Assembly (NCBI RefSeq): GCF_021390395.1
Contig: NZ_JAJUWT010000027.1
Coordinates: 105,478 to 169,477 of the forward strand
Reading direction: 5' to 3'
Source: Saccharothrix sp. S26
GTDB lineage: Bacteria; Actinomycetota; Actinomycetes; Mycobacteriales; Pseudonocardiaceae
Length of the DNA: 64,000 bases
Under the pieces are notes generated by a model that saw only the letters and a list, made by a program, of their open reading frames with translations, was not told the DNA's origin and ran no database searches. Each line of letters starts with the position of its first letter. Within the stretch, counting starts at the first letter, position 1. Position numbers and translations under genes: made by a program. Shown in pieces: positions 44,399 to 52,851 of this stretch.

Positions 44399-45640
44399 AT
44401 GGGCACGCCTGAGACGACCACCGGGACCAGTACCTCCGAGCACCCGCGGATCTCCAAGCGGATCGGCGGCATTGCCGAGTCCGCCACCCTCGCGGTCGAC
44501 GCGAAGGCGAAGGCGCTCAAGGCCGCGGGTCGACCGGTGATCGGCTTCGGTGCCGGCGAGCCGGACTTCCCGACCCCCGACGCCATCGTAGCCGCAGCTC
44601 AGGCCGCGTGCGCGGACCCGAAGAACCACCGCTACACCCCCGCCGCCGGCCTGCCCGAGCTGCGGGAAGCCGTAGCCGCGAAGACCAAGCGCGACTCGGG
44701 CTACGAGGTCACCGCCGCGCAGGTGCTGATCACCAACGGCGGCAAGCAGGCCGTGTACCAGGCGTTCGCCACGGTCGTCGACCCGGGCGACGAGGTGCTG
44801 CTGCCCGCGCCGTACTGGACCACCTACCCCGAGGCCATCACGCTGGCGGGCGGCGTCCCGGTGCAGGTCACGGCGGACGAGTCGACCGACTACCTGGTCA
44901 CGGTGGAGCAGCTGGAAGCGGCGCGCACCCCGAGGACCAAGGTGCTGCTGCTGTGCTCGCCGTCCAACCCGACGGGCTCGGTCTACACCCGCGAGCAGAT
45001 CACCGCGATCGGCGAGTGGGCGCTGGAGCACGGGCTGTGGGTGATCACCGACGAGATCTACGAGCACCTGGTCTACGACGGCGCGGAGTCGGTGTCGCTG
45101 CCGGTGGCCGTGCCCGCGATGGCGGACCGCACGATCGTGCTCAACGGCGTGGCCAAGACCTACGCGATGACGGGGTGGCGGGTCGGCTGGCTGATCGGGC
45201 CCACCGACGTGGTGAAGGCCGCCGCGAACCTCCAGTCGCACCTGACCTCGAACGTGGCCAACGTGTCGCAGCGGGCCGCGCTAGAGGCCGTGTCGGGGCC
45301 GCTGGACGCGGCGCACGAGATGCGCGAGGCGTTCGACCGCCGCCGCCGCACCATCGTCGACCTGCTGTCGGCCATCCCCGGTGTGGAGTGCCCCACCCCG
45401 AAGGGCGCGTTCTACGTGTACCCGTCGGTGAAGGCGTTGATCGGCAAGGAGCTGCGCGGCACGACGATCACGGACACGGTGCAGCTCGCGGCGCTGATCC
45501 TGGAGCACGCCGAGGTGGCCGTGGTGCCCGGTGAGGCGTTCGGCACGCCCGGCTACCTGCGGTTGTCGTACGCGCTGGGTGACGACGACCTCAAGACCGG
45601 CGTGACGCGGATGGCCGAGCTCCTGGCCGAGGTCAAGTAG
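44399..45640 (+). CDS. Pyridoxal-phosphate aminotransferase, aspartate type
   Basis: The 413 residues match class I aspartate aminotransferases: SPSNPTG (187-193), TDEIYEHLVYD (217-227) with D218 and Y221, the PLP lysine K253 in NGVAKTYAMTGWRVG, and R387-region substrate arginine near YLRLSYAL. Such enzymes interconvert aspartate and oxaloacetate; prephenate or other specificities are possible. ATG at 44399 starts the protein; a longer upstream frame has no support. It stands opposite the tRNA-Trp/secE operon, where mycobacteria have hadC. Confidence 0.85.
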   Translation: MGTPETTTGTSTSEHPRISKRIGGIAESATLAVDAKAKALKAAGRPVIGFGAGEPDFPTPDAIVAAAQAACADPKNHRYTPAAGLPELREAVAAKTKRDSGYEVTAAQVLITNGGKQAVYQAFATVVDPGDEVLLPAPYWTTYPEAITLAGGVPVQVTADESTDYLVTVEQLEAARTPRTKVLLLCSPSNPTGSVYTREQITAIGEWALEHGLWVITDEIYEHLVYDGAESVSLPVAVPAMADRTIVLNGVAKTYAMTGWRVGWLIGPTDVVKAAANLQSHLTSNVANVSQRAALEAVSGPLDAAHEMREAFDRRRRTIVDLLSAIPGVECPTPKGAFYVYPSVKALIGKELRGTTITDTVQLAALILEHAEVAVVPGEAFGTPGYLRLSYALGDDDLKTGVTRMAELLAEVK

Positions 45641-45664
45641 CACACAGTTTCGACGTTCCGTCAC

Positions 45665-45692
45665 GAAAGGCACCCCCGATGGGGTGCCTTTC
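45665..45692 (+). terminator. Terminator after the aminotransferase
   Basis: A perfect 12-bp stem (GAAAGGCACCCC with GGGGTGCCTTTC) around a CGAT loop starts 24 bases past the stop and ends at 45692. It separates the aminotransferase from the MmpS-like genes. Confidence 0.8.
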
Positions 45693-45698
45693 GGCGTA

Positions 45699-45737
45699 TT
45701 GAGACTCATTCACATCACCCGGTGTAACTGTGATGTG
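45699..45737 (+). promoter_or_regulatory. Promoter and perfect inverted repeat before the first MmpS-like gene
   Basis: TTGAGA (45699-45704) is followed after 18 bases by TGTAAC, a weak promoter. Overlapping it, CACATCAC (45711-45718) and GTGATGTG (45730-45737) form a perfect 8-bp inverted repeat with an 11-nt centre, a likely operator. It lies about 30-50 bp upstream of the start at 45764. Confidence 0.45.
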
Positions 45738-45763
45738 TACCACCCTGACGGAGTGGAGGGGTC

Positions 45764-46336
45764 ATGTCCGACCAGCAGCGCAACGTCCCGGGCACCGCCG
45801 GCTTCGCGCTCGGGCTCGTGGGCCTGGTGGCCGCGTTCTTCCCGGCCGCCGGCCTGGTCGCGTGGCCGCTGGTGGCCGTGGGCTTGGGCCTGGGCCTGCT
45901 CGGCCTGGTCAGGGTCCACCGCGGGCAGGCGGGCGACAAGGCCGTCACGATCGCCGGCGTCGCGTTGTCCGCGCTCGGCCTGGCCGTGGGCGTGGCGTGG
46001 GTGCTGCTGTTCGGCCAGGCTTCCACCGAGGCCGAGAACGCGCTGGACGACCTGCGTGAGCAGGGCGACAAGAGCTCCGTGCTGGTCTACGAGGTGACCG
46101 GTGACGCGCTCACGGCGACCATCAGCCACGCCGCCTCCGCGACCGTCGAGCAGGAGGTCGCCGCCCTGCCGTGGGCCAAGGAGTTCACCGTCATGGGCGA
46201 GTTCGGCGGCGCGACGCTGGACGTCACGACCGGCGCGGACGGCGGCACGGTGACGTGCCGGGTCACCGTGGACGGCGTGGAGCGCCGGACCGCCACCGCG
46301 TCCGGGCCGCACGCGGTCGCGCGGTGCTCCGACTGA
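45764..46336 (+). CDS. Membrane protein with MmpS-like C-terminal domain
   Basis: The 190 residues begin with three or four hydrophobic segments (about 10-85, Gly/Leu-rich) of the DUF4190-like type. An extracytoplasmic domain with LVYEVTGDALTATISHAASATVEQEV and VTCRVTVDGVERRTATASG follows, the MmpS fold pattern. MmpS proteins assist MmpL-type exporters in mycobacteria. No MmpL partner is visible here. It is paralogous to the downstream gene. Confidence 0.7.
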   Translation: MSDQQRNVPGTAGFALGLVGLVAAFFPAAGLVAWPLVAVGLGLGLLGLVRVHRGQAGDKAVTIAGVALSALGLAVGVAWVLLFGQASTEAENALDDLREQGDKSSVLVYEVTGDALTATISHAASATVEQEVAALPWAKEFTVMGEFGGATLDVTTGADGGTVTCRVTVDGVERRTATASGPHAVARCSD

Positions 46337-46377
46337 CCGTCGGTAACTCCTTTGGGTGACTCGTGTAACCGTCGGTA
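46336..46377 (+). repeat. 10-bp direct repeat between the two MmpS-like genes
   Basis: ACCGTCGGTA occurs at 46336-46345 and again at 46368-46377, 32 bp apart (about three helical turns), in the 98-bp gap. It could be a regulator site or a short promoter duplication. Confidence 0.4.
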
Positions 46378-46434
46378 GAACTGCCCCGATGGTCCATTCA
46401 GCCCAACCGATCTTCACCCGAGGAGCCCAAGCCC

Positions 46435-46824
46435 ATGACGGAGTCCGACCCTTCGGAGCGCCCGGCCCGCAAGTGGCTCGTGATCGCCGCCTCGGCGCTG
46501 CTCGTGGTCGGCGCGCTGGCGCTGGTGCTGTGGACCACCGCGCCCGAGCCGCCGGTCCGGGTCGTCTACCACGTCACCGGCACCGCGACGCGGGCCACCG
46601 TCACCTACTCCACGTTCCAGGGCGACCAGACGCGCCAGGAGGAGCTGACCGAGCTGCCCTGGCGGATGGAGCTGCTGGCCACCGGCGAGCCCGAGCACGG
46701 CGTGCTGACCGTCACGATCGGGCCCGGCGGTGGTGACGTGGCGTGCGAGGTGCGCGTGGCCGAGGTCGAGCGCCGTTCGGCCACCGCCACCGGCGAGCAC
46801 ACGAGCGCGCTGTGCGGGTTCTAG
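46435..46824 (+). CDS. MmpS-family transport accessory protein
   Basis: The 129 residues have one N-terminal membrane helix (about 14-34) and a single extracytoplasmic domain, VVYHVTGTATRATVTYSTFQGDQTRQEEL through CEVRVAEVERRSATATG. This matches the C-terminal domain of the upstream gene and the MmpS family in size (about 140 residues) and layout. The stop overlaps the convergent hadB end by four bases. Function in export is inferred from the family. Confidence 0.72.
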   Translation: MTESDPSERPARKWLVIAASALLVVGALALVLWTTAPEPPVRVVYHVTGTATRATVTYSTFQGDQTRQEELTELPWRMELLATGEPEHGVLTVTIGPGGGDVACEVRVAEVERRSATATGEHTSALCGF

Positions 46825-47243
46825 GCCCGCAGGCGGACCAGGGCCGACGCACCGCCCAGCACGGACTTGCCCTCGAACGTGGCCGTCACGTTGACCTTGG
46901 CCGTGCCGTCGTCGTTGACCTTGGTGACCTTGGCGGTGACCTCCACCAACGCGCCCTTGTCGTCGTCGGGGACCGGGACGGGGCGGCCGAAGCGCACGCC
47001 GTACTGCACGACGGCGCCGGGGTCGCCCGCCCACTCGGTGACGATCCGGGCGGCCATGCCCATGGTGAGCATGCCGTGCGCGATCACGCCGGGCAGGCCG
47101 ACCTCGCGGGCGAACCGCTCGTTCCAGTGGATCGGGTTGAAGTCGCCGGACGCGCCCGCGTACCGGACCAGGTCGGCGCGCGTGATGCGCAGCGACAGCG
47201 GCGGCAGCTCGTCGCCGACGGAGACCTCCGATGCGCGGATCAC
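46821..47243 (-). CDS. hadB: MaoC-type dehydratase, HadB-like
   Basis: HadB is the catalytic subunit of the (3R)-hydroxyacyl-ACP dehydratase of type II fatty acid synthesis in mycolate-producing bacteria. The 140 residues contain the hot-dog active-site helix YAGASGDFNPIHWNERFA with the catalytic Asp34 and His39. The GTG/ATG region overlaps the HadA stop. Whether this host makes mycolates is unknown; most Pseudonocardiaceae do not, so the role may be general FAS-II or a related pathway. Confidence 0.85.
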   Translation of the reverse strand: MIRASEVSVGDELPPLSLRITRADLVRYAGASGDFNPIHWNERFAREVGLPGVIAHGMLTMGMAARIVTEWAGDPGAVVQYGVRFGRPVPVPDDDKGALVEVTAKVTKVNDDGTAKVNVTATFEGKSVLGGASALVRLRA

Positions 47244-47689
47244 GCGTCCTCCCCCCGCACGACGAGGGTGCAGCGGCCGGTCGTGACCGGTTCGCCGTCC
47301 TCGGTGCTCAACTCGGCGCGGATCGCCAGCATGTCGTTGCCCATCCGCGAGGTGATGCCGTCCACGTGCAGCACGGCGGTGAGCCGGTCGCCCGCCACGA
47401 TGGGCCGGTGGTGGACGAACGTCTGGTCGCCGTGCACCACGCGGCTGTAGTCCAGGCCCAGGTCGGGGTCCTCGACCAGCACGTCGTTGGCCTTGAGCGA
47501 GACGATGATCGCGAACGTGGGCGGCGCGATGACGTCGCGGTAGCCGGCGGCGCGGGCAGCCTCGGGGTCGCGGTGCAGCGGGCTGGTCTCGCCGACGGCT
47601 TCGGCGAACTCGCGGATCTTCTCGCGGCCCACCTCGTAGGGCGGCGACGGCGGGTAGGAACGTCCGACGAACGACTGGTCGAGAGGCAC
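47240..47689 (-). CDS. hadA: MaoC-type dehydratase N-terminal subunit, HadA-like
   Basis: The 149 residues resemble HadA (UPF0336): FAEAVGETSPLHRDPEAARAAGYRDVIAPPTFA, a hot-dog domain without the catalytic Asp/His pair. HadA and HadB pair to form the active enzyme. They are coupled by a four-base overlap. A third subunit, hadC, which follows in M. tuberculosis, is absent here. Confidence 0.83.
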   Translation of the reverse strand: MPLDQSFVGRSYPPSPPYEVGREKIREFAEAVGETSPLHRDPEAARAAGYRDVIAPPTFAIIVSLKANDVLVEDPDLGLDYSRVVHGDQTFVHHRPIVAGDRLTAVLHVDGITSRMGNDMLAIRAELSTEDGEPVTTGRCTLVVRGEDA

Positions 47690-47725
47690 CCGAGGAGGTT
47701 ATACGCGGGTCGGGTCACACGCGAC

Positions 47726-47758
47726 GAGGCCCGCCCCGGATCCCGGGACGGGCCTCGC
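47726..47758 (-). terminator. Terminator after rpmG
   Basis: CGAGGCCCG (47726-47734) pairs with CGGGCCTCG (47750-47758), with further inner pairing of CCCCGG and CCGGG. It begins about 20 bases beyond the rpmG stop. Confidence 0.65.
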
Positions 47759-47779
47759 ACGTGCGGTCTGGCTACCGGC

Positions 47780-47944
47780 TCAGCGGGTTTCCTTGTGAGC
47801 GCGGTGGGTCTTGCAGTTCGGGCAGAACTTCTTGATCTCCAGGCGGTCCGGGTCGTTGCGCCGGTTCTTCCTGGTGATGTAGTTCCGGTGCTTGCACTCC
47901 TCGCACGCGAGGGTGATCTTGGGGCGTACGTCGGTTGCAGCCAC
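47780..47944 (-). CDS. rpmG: 50S ribosomal protein L33
   Basis: A GTG at 47944 starts a 54-residue L33 with two CxxC pairs (CEEC and CPNC), the zinc-binding version. The middle is HRNYITRKNRRNDPDRLEIKKF. It precedes hadA-hadB as in M. tuberculosis. Its small size puts it below ordinary open-frame cutoffs. Confidence 0.93.
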   Translation of the reverse strand: MAATDVRPKITLACEECKHRNYITRKNRRNDPDRLEIKKFCPNCKTHRAHKETR

Positions 47945-48104
47945 GGTCCTTGCCTTTCTAGAGCTCGTGTGCCCCGACCCGACCGGGCGACCGCGGCGGG
48001 CTTACCACCACGGCGGGGTTCCAGCACCACCAACTGGCGGCCACCGGCAGAACAACCCCACCGGCCCAAGCGGGCCGGCACCCAACCACGGAAACCGACC
48101 ACCT

Positions 48105-48154
48105 GGGGGTCCAGGGGGCTCGCCCCCTGGGCGGGGTTCGGGGGCTGCGCCCCC
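48105..48154. repeat. GC-rich 50-nt intergenic element, copy 1
   Basis: This element, with an internal stem CCAGGGGG/CCCCCTGG and a second GGGGG...CCCCC, matches a copy at 54029-54078 at 39 of 50 positions. It lies just downstream of tRNA-Met on the minus strand. The surrounding 267-bp gap (47945-48211) contains no gene. Confidence 0.65.
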
Positions 48155-48211
48155 GATGTGATGCGGAGCGAGCGGGTCCACGCTCTCCGTGGACACACCT
48201 CACCCCTCGCG

Positions 48212-48284
48212 TAGCGGTGGCCGGACTTGAACCGGCGACACAGCGATTATGAGCCGCTTGCTCTACCAACTGAGCTACACCGCT
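48212..48284 (-). tRNA. tRNA-Met (CAT), elongator type
   Basis: The 73-nt cloverleaf has the acceptor stem AGCGGTG with CACCGCT, a T-arm GCCGG-TTCAAGT-CCGGC and the anticodon CAT. The acceptor pair 1-72 is A-U and there is no initiator-type triple G-C in the anticodon stem, so it is the elongator. It follows tRNA-Thr, as in mycobacteria. Confidence 0.93.
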
Positions 48285-48329
48285 TTACACAACACGGCCG
48301 CGATGCTCGTGCACCGCGGCCAGTTGTTG

Positions 48330-48402
48330 AGCCCCTTTACGGAATCGAACCGTAGACCTTCTCCTTACCATGGAGACGCTCTGCCGACTGAGCTAAAGGG
48401 GC
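48330..48402 (-). tRNA. tRNA-Thr (GGT)
   Basis: The 73-nt cloverleaf has acceptor GCCCCTT with AAGGGGC, T-arm TACGG-TTCGATT-CCGTA and anticodon GGT. It is the upstream member of the tRNA-Thr/tRNA-Met pair and is followed 45 bp later by tRNA-Met. Confidence 0.95.
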
Positions 48403-48468
48403 TTGCTCTTGCGGAGCCAGGAGAACTCTACAACAGGCGTGCCGCAGAAAGGAAATCGGGGGGCCCTC

Positions 48469-51072
48469 CTAGTGGACCAAGGTGAGCACCGTCTCATCCC
48501 GGGCACCCCTGACCTGCACCGTCCGCGCCCGCAGCCACGCCTCGAAGCGGTCCTCCGACAGCGGCCGGGAGATCAGGTAGCCCTGCGCCACGTCGCAGCC
48601 CATGCCGACGAGCTGGTCGCGCGCGGCGTCGTCCTCGACGCCCTCGGCGACGACCGTGAGGCCCAGCGAGTGGCCCAGCTCGACGATCGAGCGGACCACC
48701 GCCATGTCGCCCAGGTCGGTGCCCATGCCGAGCACGAAGCTCTTGTCGATCTTCACCTCGTCCACGGGCAGCTGCCGCAGGTACGCCAGTGACGAGTAGC
48801 CGGTGCCGAAGTCGTCCACGGCCAGCACGACGCCCATCTGGTGCAACCGCCGCAGCACGGGCAGCGCGCGTTCCGGGTCGGCCATCACGCCGGACTCGGT
48901 CAGCTCGAACGTCAGCAGCTCCGGCGGCACCTCGTGGCGCTTCAACGCCGCCGCCACGCGGTCGGGGAACTCCTCGTCGGCCAGCGTCCGCACGGACAGG
49001 TTCACCGCGATGGACATGCGCAGCCCGCGGTCGACCCACAGCCGCACCCGGGCCAGCGCGGTGTCCATGACGAAATCGGTGAGCACGTCGACCAGGCCGG
49101 TGGCCTCGACGGCGGGCACGAACTCGTCCGGGTCGACGCGGCCGAACTCGGGGTGCTTCCAGCGCACCAGCGCCTCCGCGCCGACCACCTGGCGGCTGGG
49201 CAGCGCGACCTTCGGCTGGTAGTGCACGGAGATCTGGCCGTTCTCCAGCGCGGAGCGGAACTGCGTCACGAGCTGGAAGCGACGCAGGAAGATCTGGCCC
49301 ATGCTGGGCGCGTACTGGCGCAGCGGCTCGTTGTCGCTGGTCGCCCGCACGGCCACGTCGGCGCGTTGGAGCAGCGCGTCCGGGTCCGGCTCCTCGACCT
49401 CGCAGTCGGTGGTGGAGACCCAGCCGACGACCGCGCCCGCCTCCACGGTGAGCCGGTCGACCGGGTACGGCACCGACAGCGCGGCGCGCAGCCGTTCGGC
49501 GATCTCCTGGATGCGCTCGGCCTGCCGGTCCAGCAGCAGCGCGGCGAAGGCGCCGCCCTCCAGCCGGGCCAGCGGCACCTCGGGCCCGAGCTCGTCGCGC
49601 AGCCGTCGGCCGGCGGCGACGACCATCCGGTTGCCCCACGCCTGGCCCAGCGCGTCGGAGACGGTGGACAGCACGTCGAGGTCGACGCGGACCACCACGG
49701 CCGTGTCGGCCTCGCGCAGGGGCTCGGTCGCGGCCTCGCGGAAGCCCGGTCGGTTCAGCAGGCCGGTCAGCGGGTCGTGGTAGGCGTCGTGGCGCAGCCG
49801 GGCCAGCAGCCGCCGGTTGTCCACGGCGGTGGACAGGTGGCTCGCCAGCGTGCGCAGGAGCTGGATGTCGGCCTTGCCGAAGCCGCGCCACCGGCTGAGC
49901 CGGTCGTGCACCTCGACCGCGCCGAGCAGCTGGGTCGCCCCGCGCAGCGGCACGACCAGCGCCTCCTGCGCGTCCCGGCGGACCAGCGCCTCGGAGACCT
50001 CCTCGCCCGCTTCCACGAGGCGGAAGTACCGCACCTGCGCGCCGGGCAGTTGGAGCATGGCGTCCTCGCGCAGCACCCGCGGGTCGTCGCGGCGCATGCC
50101 CGGCGGCAGCGGCTCGCCCGCGACCAGCGTGCGCATCGGGGCCTGCGGGTCGGTGCGCAGCCGGAGCACCACCCGGTTGGCGTTGAGCTGCTCGCGGATG
50201 CGTTCGGCGATGAGCTGCCAGTCGTCGTCCTCGCCGCGGCCGTCGTCCTCTTCCGGCCCGGCGCCGCGCGGGCCGGTGGCGTGGCGGCCGGAGCGGGCCA
50301 CCCGCAACGAGACCTCGCTGAGCGCCTCCAGGTCCCGCTGCTCGCGCAGGAGGCCGGAGTAGGCCAGGTAGATGGCGGTGATGCCGAGGAAGACCAGGCC
50401 GATCAGCAGGCCGCCCCACGGCGCCTTGTCGGCGATCTCGTAGCCGGCCAGGCCCGCGGAGGTGTTGAGCAGGGCCACCACGAGCGTCTGGAGCACCAGT
50501 CGCAGGCTCGGCGCGACCCGCATGCCCTTGCCCATGATCCGCAGCGCGGTCAGGCCGAGCACGCTGGCCAGCAGCGGCACCGCGATCGTGCCGACGAACG
50601 CGCCCGCCCAGAACGGCCCCTCCGCGCCCAGGAACCGCTTGACCAGCTCGGCGACCGCGAAGGCCACCGAGATCTCCATGAACATCAGGCCCGCGTTGTA
50701 GACGGCCCGGTCGAGCACGCGGCGGCCGAGCAGCGTGCCGACGCCCGCGACCACGTGCGCGGCGAGCACGATCTCGAACGGCGCGACCAGCAGGCCGAGC
50801 ACGAGCGGGATCTCGGTGAACGAGATGGTCCAGGCCACCCCGCTGCGCACGTCGACGTTGATGGCCAGTTGCTCGGCGAGCAGGAAGCCGATCACCAGCA
50901 AGGGGCCGGTCCACCACAGGTCGACGTCGGGTTGGGTGTCGGGCAGCCAGGAACCGACGAGGAACGCGGACAGCGTGCCCGCGACGAGGAGCAGGACCGC
51001 GAACACGCTGAACGCGCGGTTCGTGGACCGGGTCGGCGCGCTGGGCGCCGTGGCCGACGCGTGGTCGGACAT
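48469..51072 (-). CDS. Membrane GGDEF-EAL protein with degenerate GGDEF site
   Basis: The 867 residues begin with a polytopic membrane region of about eight segments (20-245). A GAF-like region (285-420), a GGDEF domain (425-590) and an EAL domain (600-850) follow. The GGDEF signature is EGGAF (505-509), so diguanylate cyclase activity is unlikely. The EAL domain is complete: EAL (633-635), N691, E723, DDFGTG (753-758), K774 and E810. The protein is therefore probably a c-di-GMP phosphodiesterase with a sensory GGDEF remnant. The start is ATG 51072 behind GGAGGC. Confidence 0.85.
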   Translation of the reverse strand: MSDHASATAPSAPTRSTNRAFSVFAVLLLVAGTLSAFLVGSWLPDTQPDVDLWWTGPLLVIGFLLAEQLAINVDVRSGVAWTISFTEIPLVLGLLVAPFEIVLAAHVVAGVGTLLGRRVLDRAVYNAGLMFMEISVAFAVAELVKRFLGAEGPFWAGAFVGTIAVPLLASVLGLTALRIMGKGMRVAPSLRLVLQTLVVALLNTSAGLAGYEIADKAPWGGLLIGLVFLGITAIYLAYSGLLREQRDLEALSEVSLRVARSGRHATGPRGAGPEEDDGRGEDDDWQLIAERIREQLNANRVVLRLRTDPQAPMRTLVAGEPLPPGMRRDDPRVLREDAMLQLPGAQVRYFRLVEAGEEVSEALVRRDAQEALVVPLRGATQLLGAVEVHDRLSRWRGFGKADIQLLRTLASHLSTAVDNRRLLARLRHDAYHDPLTGLLNRPGFREAATEPLREADTAVVVRVDLDVLSTVSDALGQAWGNRMVVAAGRRLRDELGPEVPLARLEGGAFAALLLDRQAERIQEIAERLRAALSVPYPVDRLTVEAGAVVGWVSTTDCEVEEPDPDALLQRADVAVRATSDNEPLRQYAPSMGQIFLRRFQLVTQFRSALENGQISVHYQPKVALPSRQVVGAEALVRWKHPEFGRVDPDEFVPAVEATGLVDVLTDFVMDTALARVRLWVDRGLRMSIAVNLSVRTLADEEFPDRVAAALKRHEVPPELLTFELTESGVMADPERALPVLRRLHQMGVVLAVDDFGTGYSSLAYLRQLPVDEVKIDKSFVLGMGTDLGDMAVVRSIVELGHSLGLTVVAEGVEDDAARDQLVGMGCDVAQGYLISRPLSEDRFEAWLRARTVQVRGARDETVLTLVH

Positions 51073-51247
51073 CCAGCCTCCTCGTCGGCCGTCGTCGCGG
51101 CGGGCCGGGTCGCGGCCTGCGTGCTCCGGGCGTGACTGAGGGGTCCCGAACACCGACCAGGACCCCTCCAAGGCTGCCAATGTACCCCGGTCGGGGGACG
51201 AAATGGCAGGTCGTGTAGCGGAATGCCACCAGAAGTAACAGTCCCGA

Positions 51248-52021
51248 TCACACGATCAGTCGGCCCTGGATCACCGTCACGGCCTGCCCGGCGAGCCGCA
51301 CGCGATCTTGGTCCACAGTGGTCCGGACCAGCCCTCCGCGGGCGGACGCCTGCTCGGCCAGCAGGTTCGCCCGACCGAGCCGCGGCGACCACCAGGAGGC
51401 GAGCGTGCAGTGCGCGGAACCGGTTACGGAATCCTCCGGGACTCCGTAGGAGGGGTAGAAGCACCGGCTCACCACGTCGAGCCCCGGCCGGTCGCCCGCG
51501 GCGGTGACGATCACACCCCGGCCGGGCACCTCGGCGAGCGCGGCGAAGTCGGGGCGCAGCTCGCGCACCTCGTCGGCGGAGGCGGCCTCCACCAGGACGT
51601 CGGACACGGCCCGCGCGACCGCCCGCACCGTCACGCCCGGCAGGCCGGCGCGCAGCGGCGTGGTCACCTCGATCGGCTCCGCCGGGTCGGCCGGGAAGTC
51701 CATTTCCACCCAGCCGTTGTCGGCGGTGCAGGTCAGCACGCCGCTGCGGGTGGCGAACCTGCGGCCGCCGCCGAGGACGTGCGCGGTGGCCAGGGTGGCG
51801 TGCCCGCACAGGTCGACCTCGGCGACCGGCGTGAACCAGCGCAGCGGGAGCGGGTCGTCCCCTTCACCGTCGATGCGCACGAACGCCGTCTCGGCGTGCT
51901 TCATCTCGGCGGCGACGGCCTGCATCCACCCGTCGTCCACCGGACCGTCCAGCAGCACCACGCCCGCCGGGTTGCCCGCGAACGCGCGGTCGGTGAACGC
52001 GTCGACCACGTAGAGCTCCAC
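51248..52021 (-). CDS. PhzF-family isomerase/epimerase-like protein
   Basis: The 257 residues have the PhzF fold signatures FAGNPAGVVLL (14-24), AEMKHAETAFV (38-48) with the catalytic glutamate E44, and DLCGHATLA (about 68-76), plus SVTGSAHCTLASWW in the second half. Members act on phenazine precursors or amino-acid-like substrates; most are of unknown function. It is divergent from the GNAT gene. Confidence 0.8.
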   Translation of the reverse strand: MELYVVDAFTDRAFAGNPAGVVLLDGPVDDGWMQAVAAEMKHAETAFVRIDGEGDDPLPLRWFTPVAEVDLCGHATLATAHVLGGGRRFATRSGVLTCTADNGWVEMDFPADPAEPIEVTTPLRAGLPGVTVRAVARAVSDVLVEAASADEVRELRPDFAALAEVPGRGVIVTAAGDRPGLDVVSRCFYPSYGVPEDSVTGSAHCTLASWWSPRLGRANLLAEQASARGGLVRTTVDQDRVRLAGQAVTVIQGRLIV

Positions 52022-52059
52022 AGCGGCAATCTACGTCCGGAACCGGTTAGCTGGCAGGC

Positions 52060-52851
52060 GTGGACCCGTTGCTGCCCGACATCGCTCCCGCCGACGACCC
52101 GTACTCGTTCTCCGAGCTGCCGGAGGACGACCTGAACGCCTCGTGGATCGCGCTGCGCACGCACTCGCTGCACTGGCACCCCGGGGCGGACCTGGAAGAC
52201 CTGCTGCGCCGGTGGCCGTTGACCGGTGAGGGCGACCCCGAGACGGCCGCGATGGTGACCGTGCCCAGCCGTGCCGTGGAGGCCGCGGACGTGCTGTCGC
52301 GGCACGGTTTCGCGCCGATGGTGGTGGTCGCGGCACGGCTACCCGGTCGCGGGCGCACCGGCCGTTCGGCGGTGGGGATCCGGCCGCTGGAGCCGGAGGA
52401 CCTGGACGTCGCCGTGGAGCTGCACCTGGAGACGATGCGCTTCGACAGCTTGTTCGGCATGGTCACCGCACGGCCGTCCAGCGCGGCGCGGCTGCGCGAG
52501 CACATCGCGTCGCTGCTGGAGCGCCCCGAGCCGTGCGGGTGGTTGGCCGAGCGCGGTGGTGAGGCCGTCGGGTTCCTGTACTGCGACCTGCCGGGGCACT
52601 CGGACTGGATCGCCGCGCGGACGTCCGTGCGGCCGGTGGCCTACATCGGGCTGCTCAGCGTGCGGGCGGACTCGCGCGGCCAGGGCGTCGGCGCGGCGCT
52701 GGTCGACCACGCGCACTCGGTGCTGGACGGGGCGGGCGTCGGCGTGACGCTGCTGCACCACGCCCTGCCCAACCCGCTGTCGACGCCGTTCTGGTACTCC
52801 CACGGCTACCGGCCGCTGTGGACGACCTGGCAGCGCCGGCCCGCCCGTTAG
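52060..52851 (+). CDS. GNAT-family N-acetyltransferase
   Basis: The C-terminal half of this 263-residue protein is a GNAT domain: YIGLLSVRADSRGQGVGAALVDHAHS (about 195-220), with the acetyl-CoA motif R-G-Q-G-V-G, and PFWYSHGYRPLWTTW near the end. The N-terminal half resembles a second, degenerate GNAT half. The substrate is unknown. The start is a GTG at 52060. The end overlaps the convergent small protein by four bases. Confidence 0.75.
   Translation: MDPLLPDIAPADDPYSFSELPEDDLNASWIALRTHSLHWHPGADLEDLLRRWPLTGEGDPETAAMVTVPSRAVEAADVLSRHGFAPMVVVAARLPGRGRTGRSAVGIRPLEPEDLDVAVELHLETMRFDSLFGMVTARPSSAARLREHIASLLERPEPCGWLAERGGEAVGFLYCDLPGHSDWIAARTSVRPVAYIGLLSVRADSRGQGVGAALVDHAHSVLDGAGVGVTLLHHALPNPLSTPFWYSHGYRPLWTTWQRRPAR

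Noticed and set aside
48841..51135. Plus-strand frame opposite the GGDEF-EAL gene
   Set aside because: Shadow of the minus-strand gene, which has clear domains.
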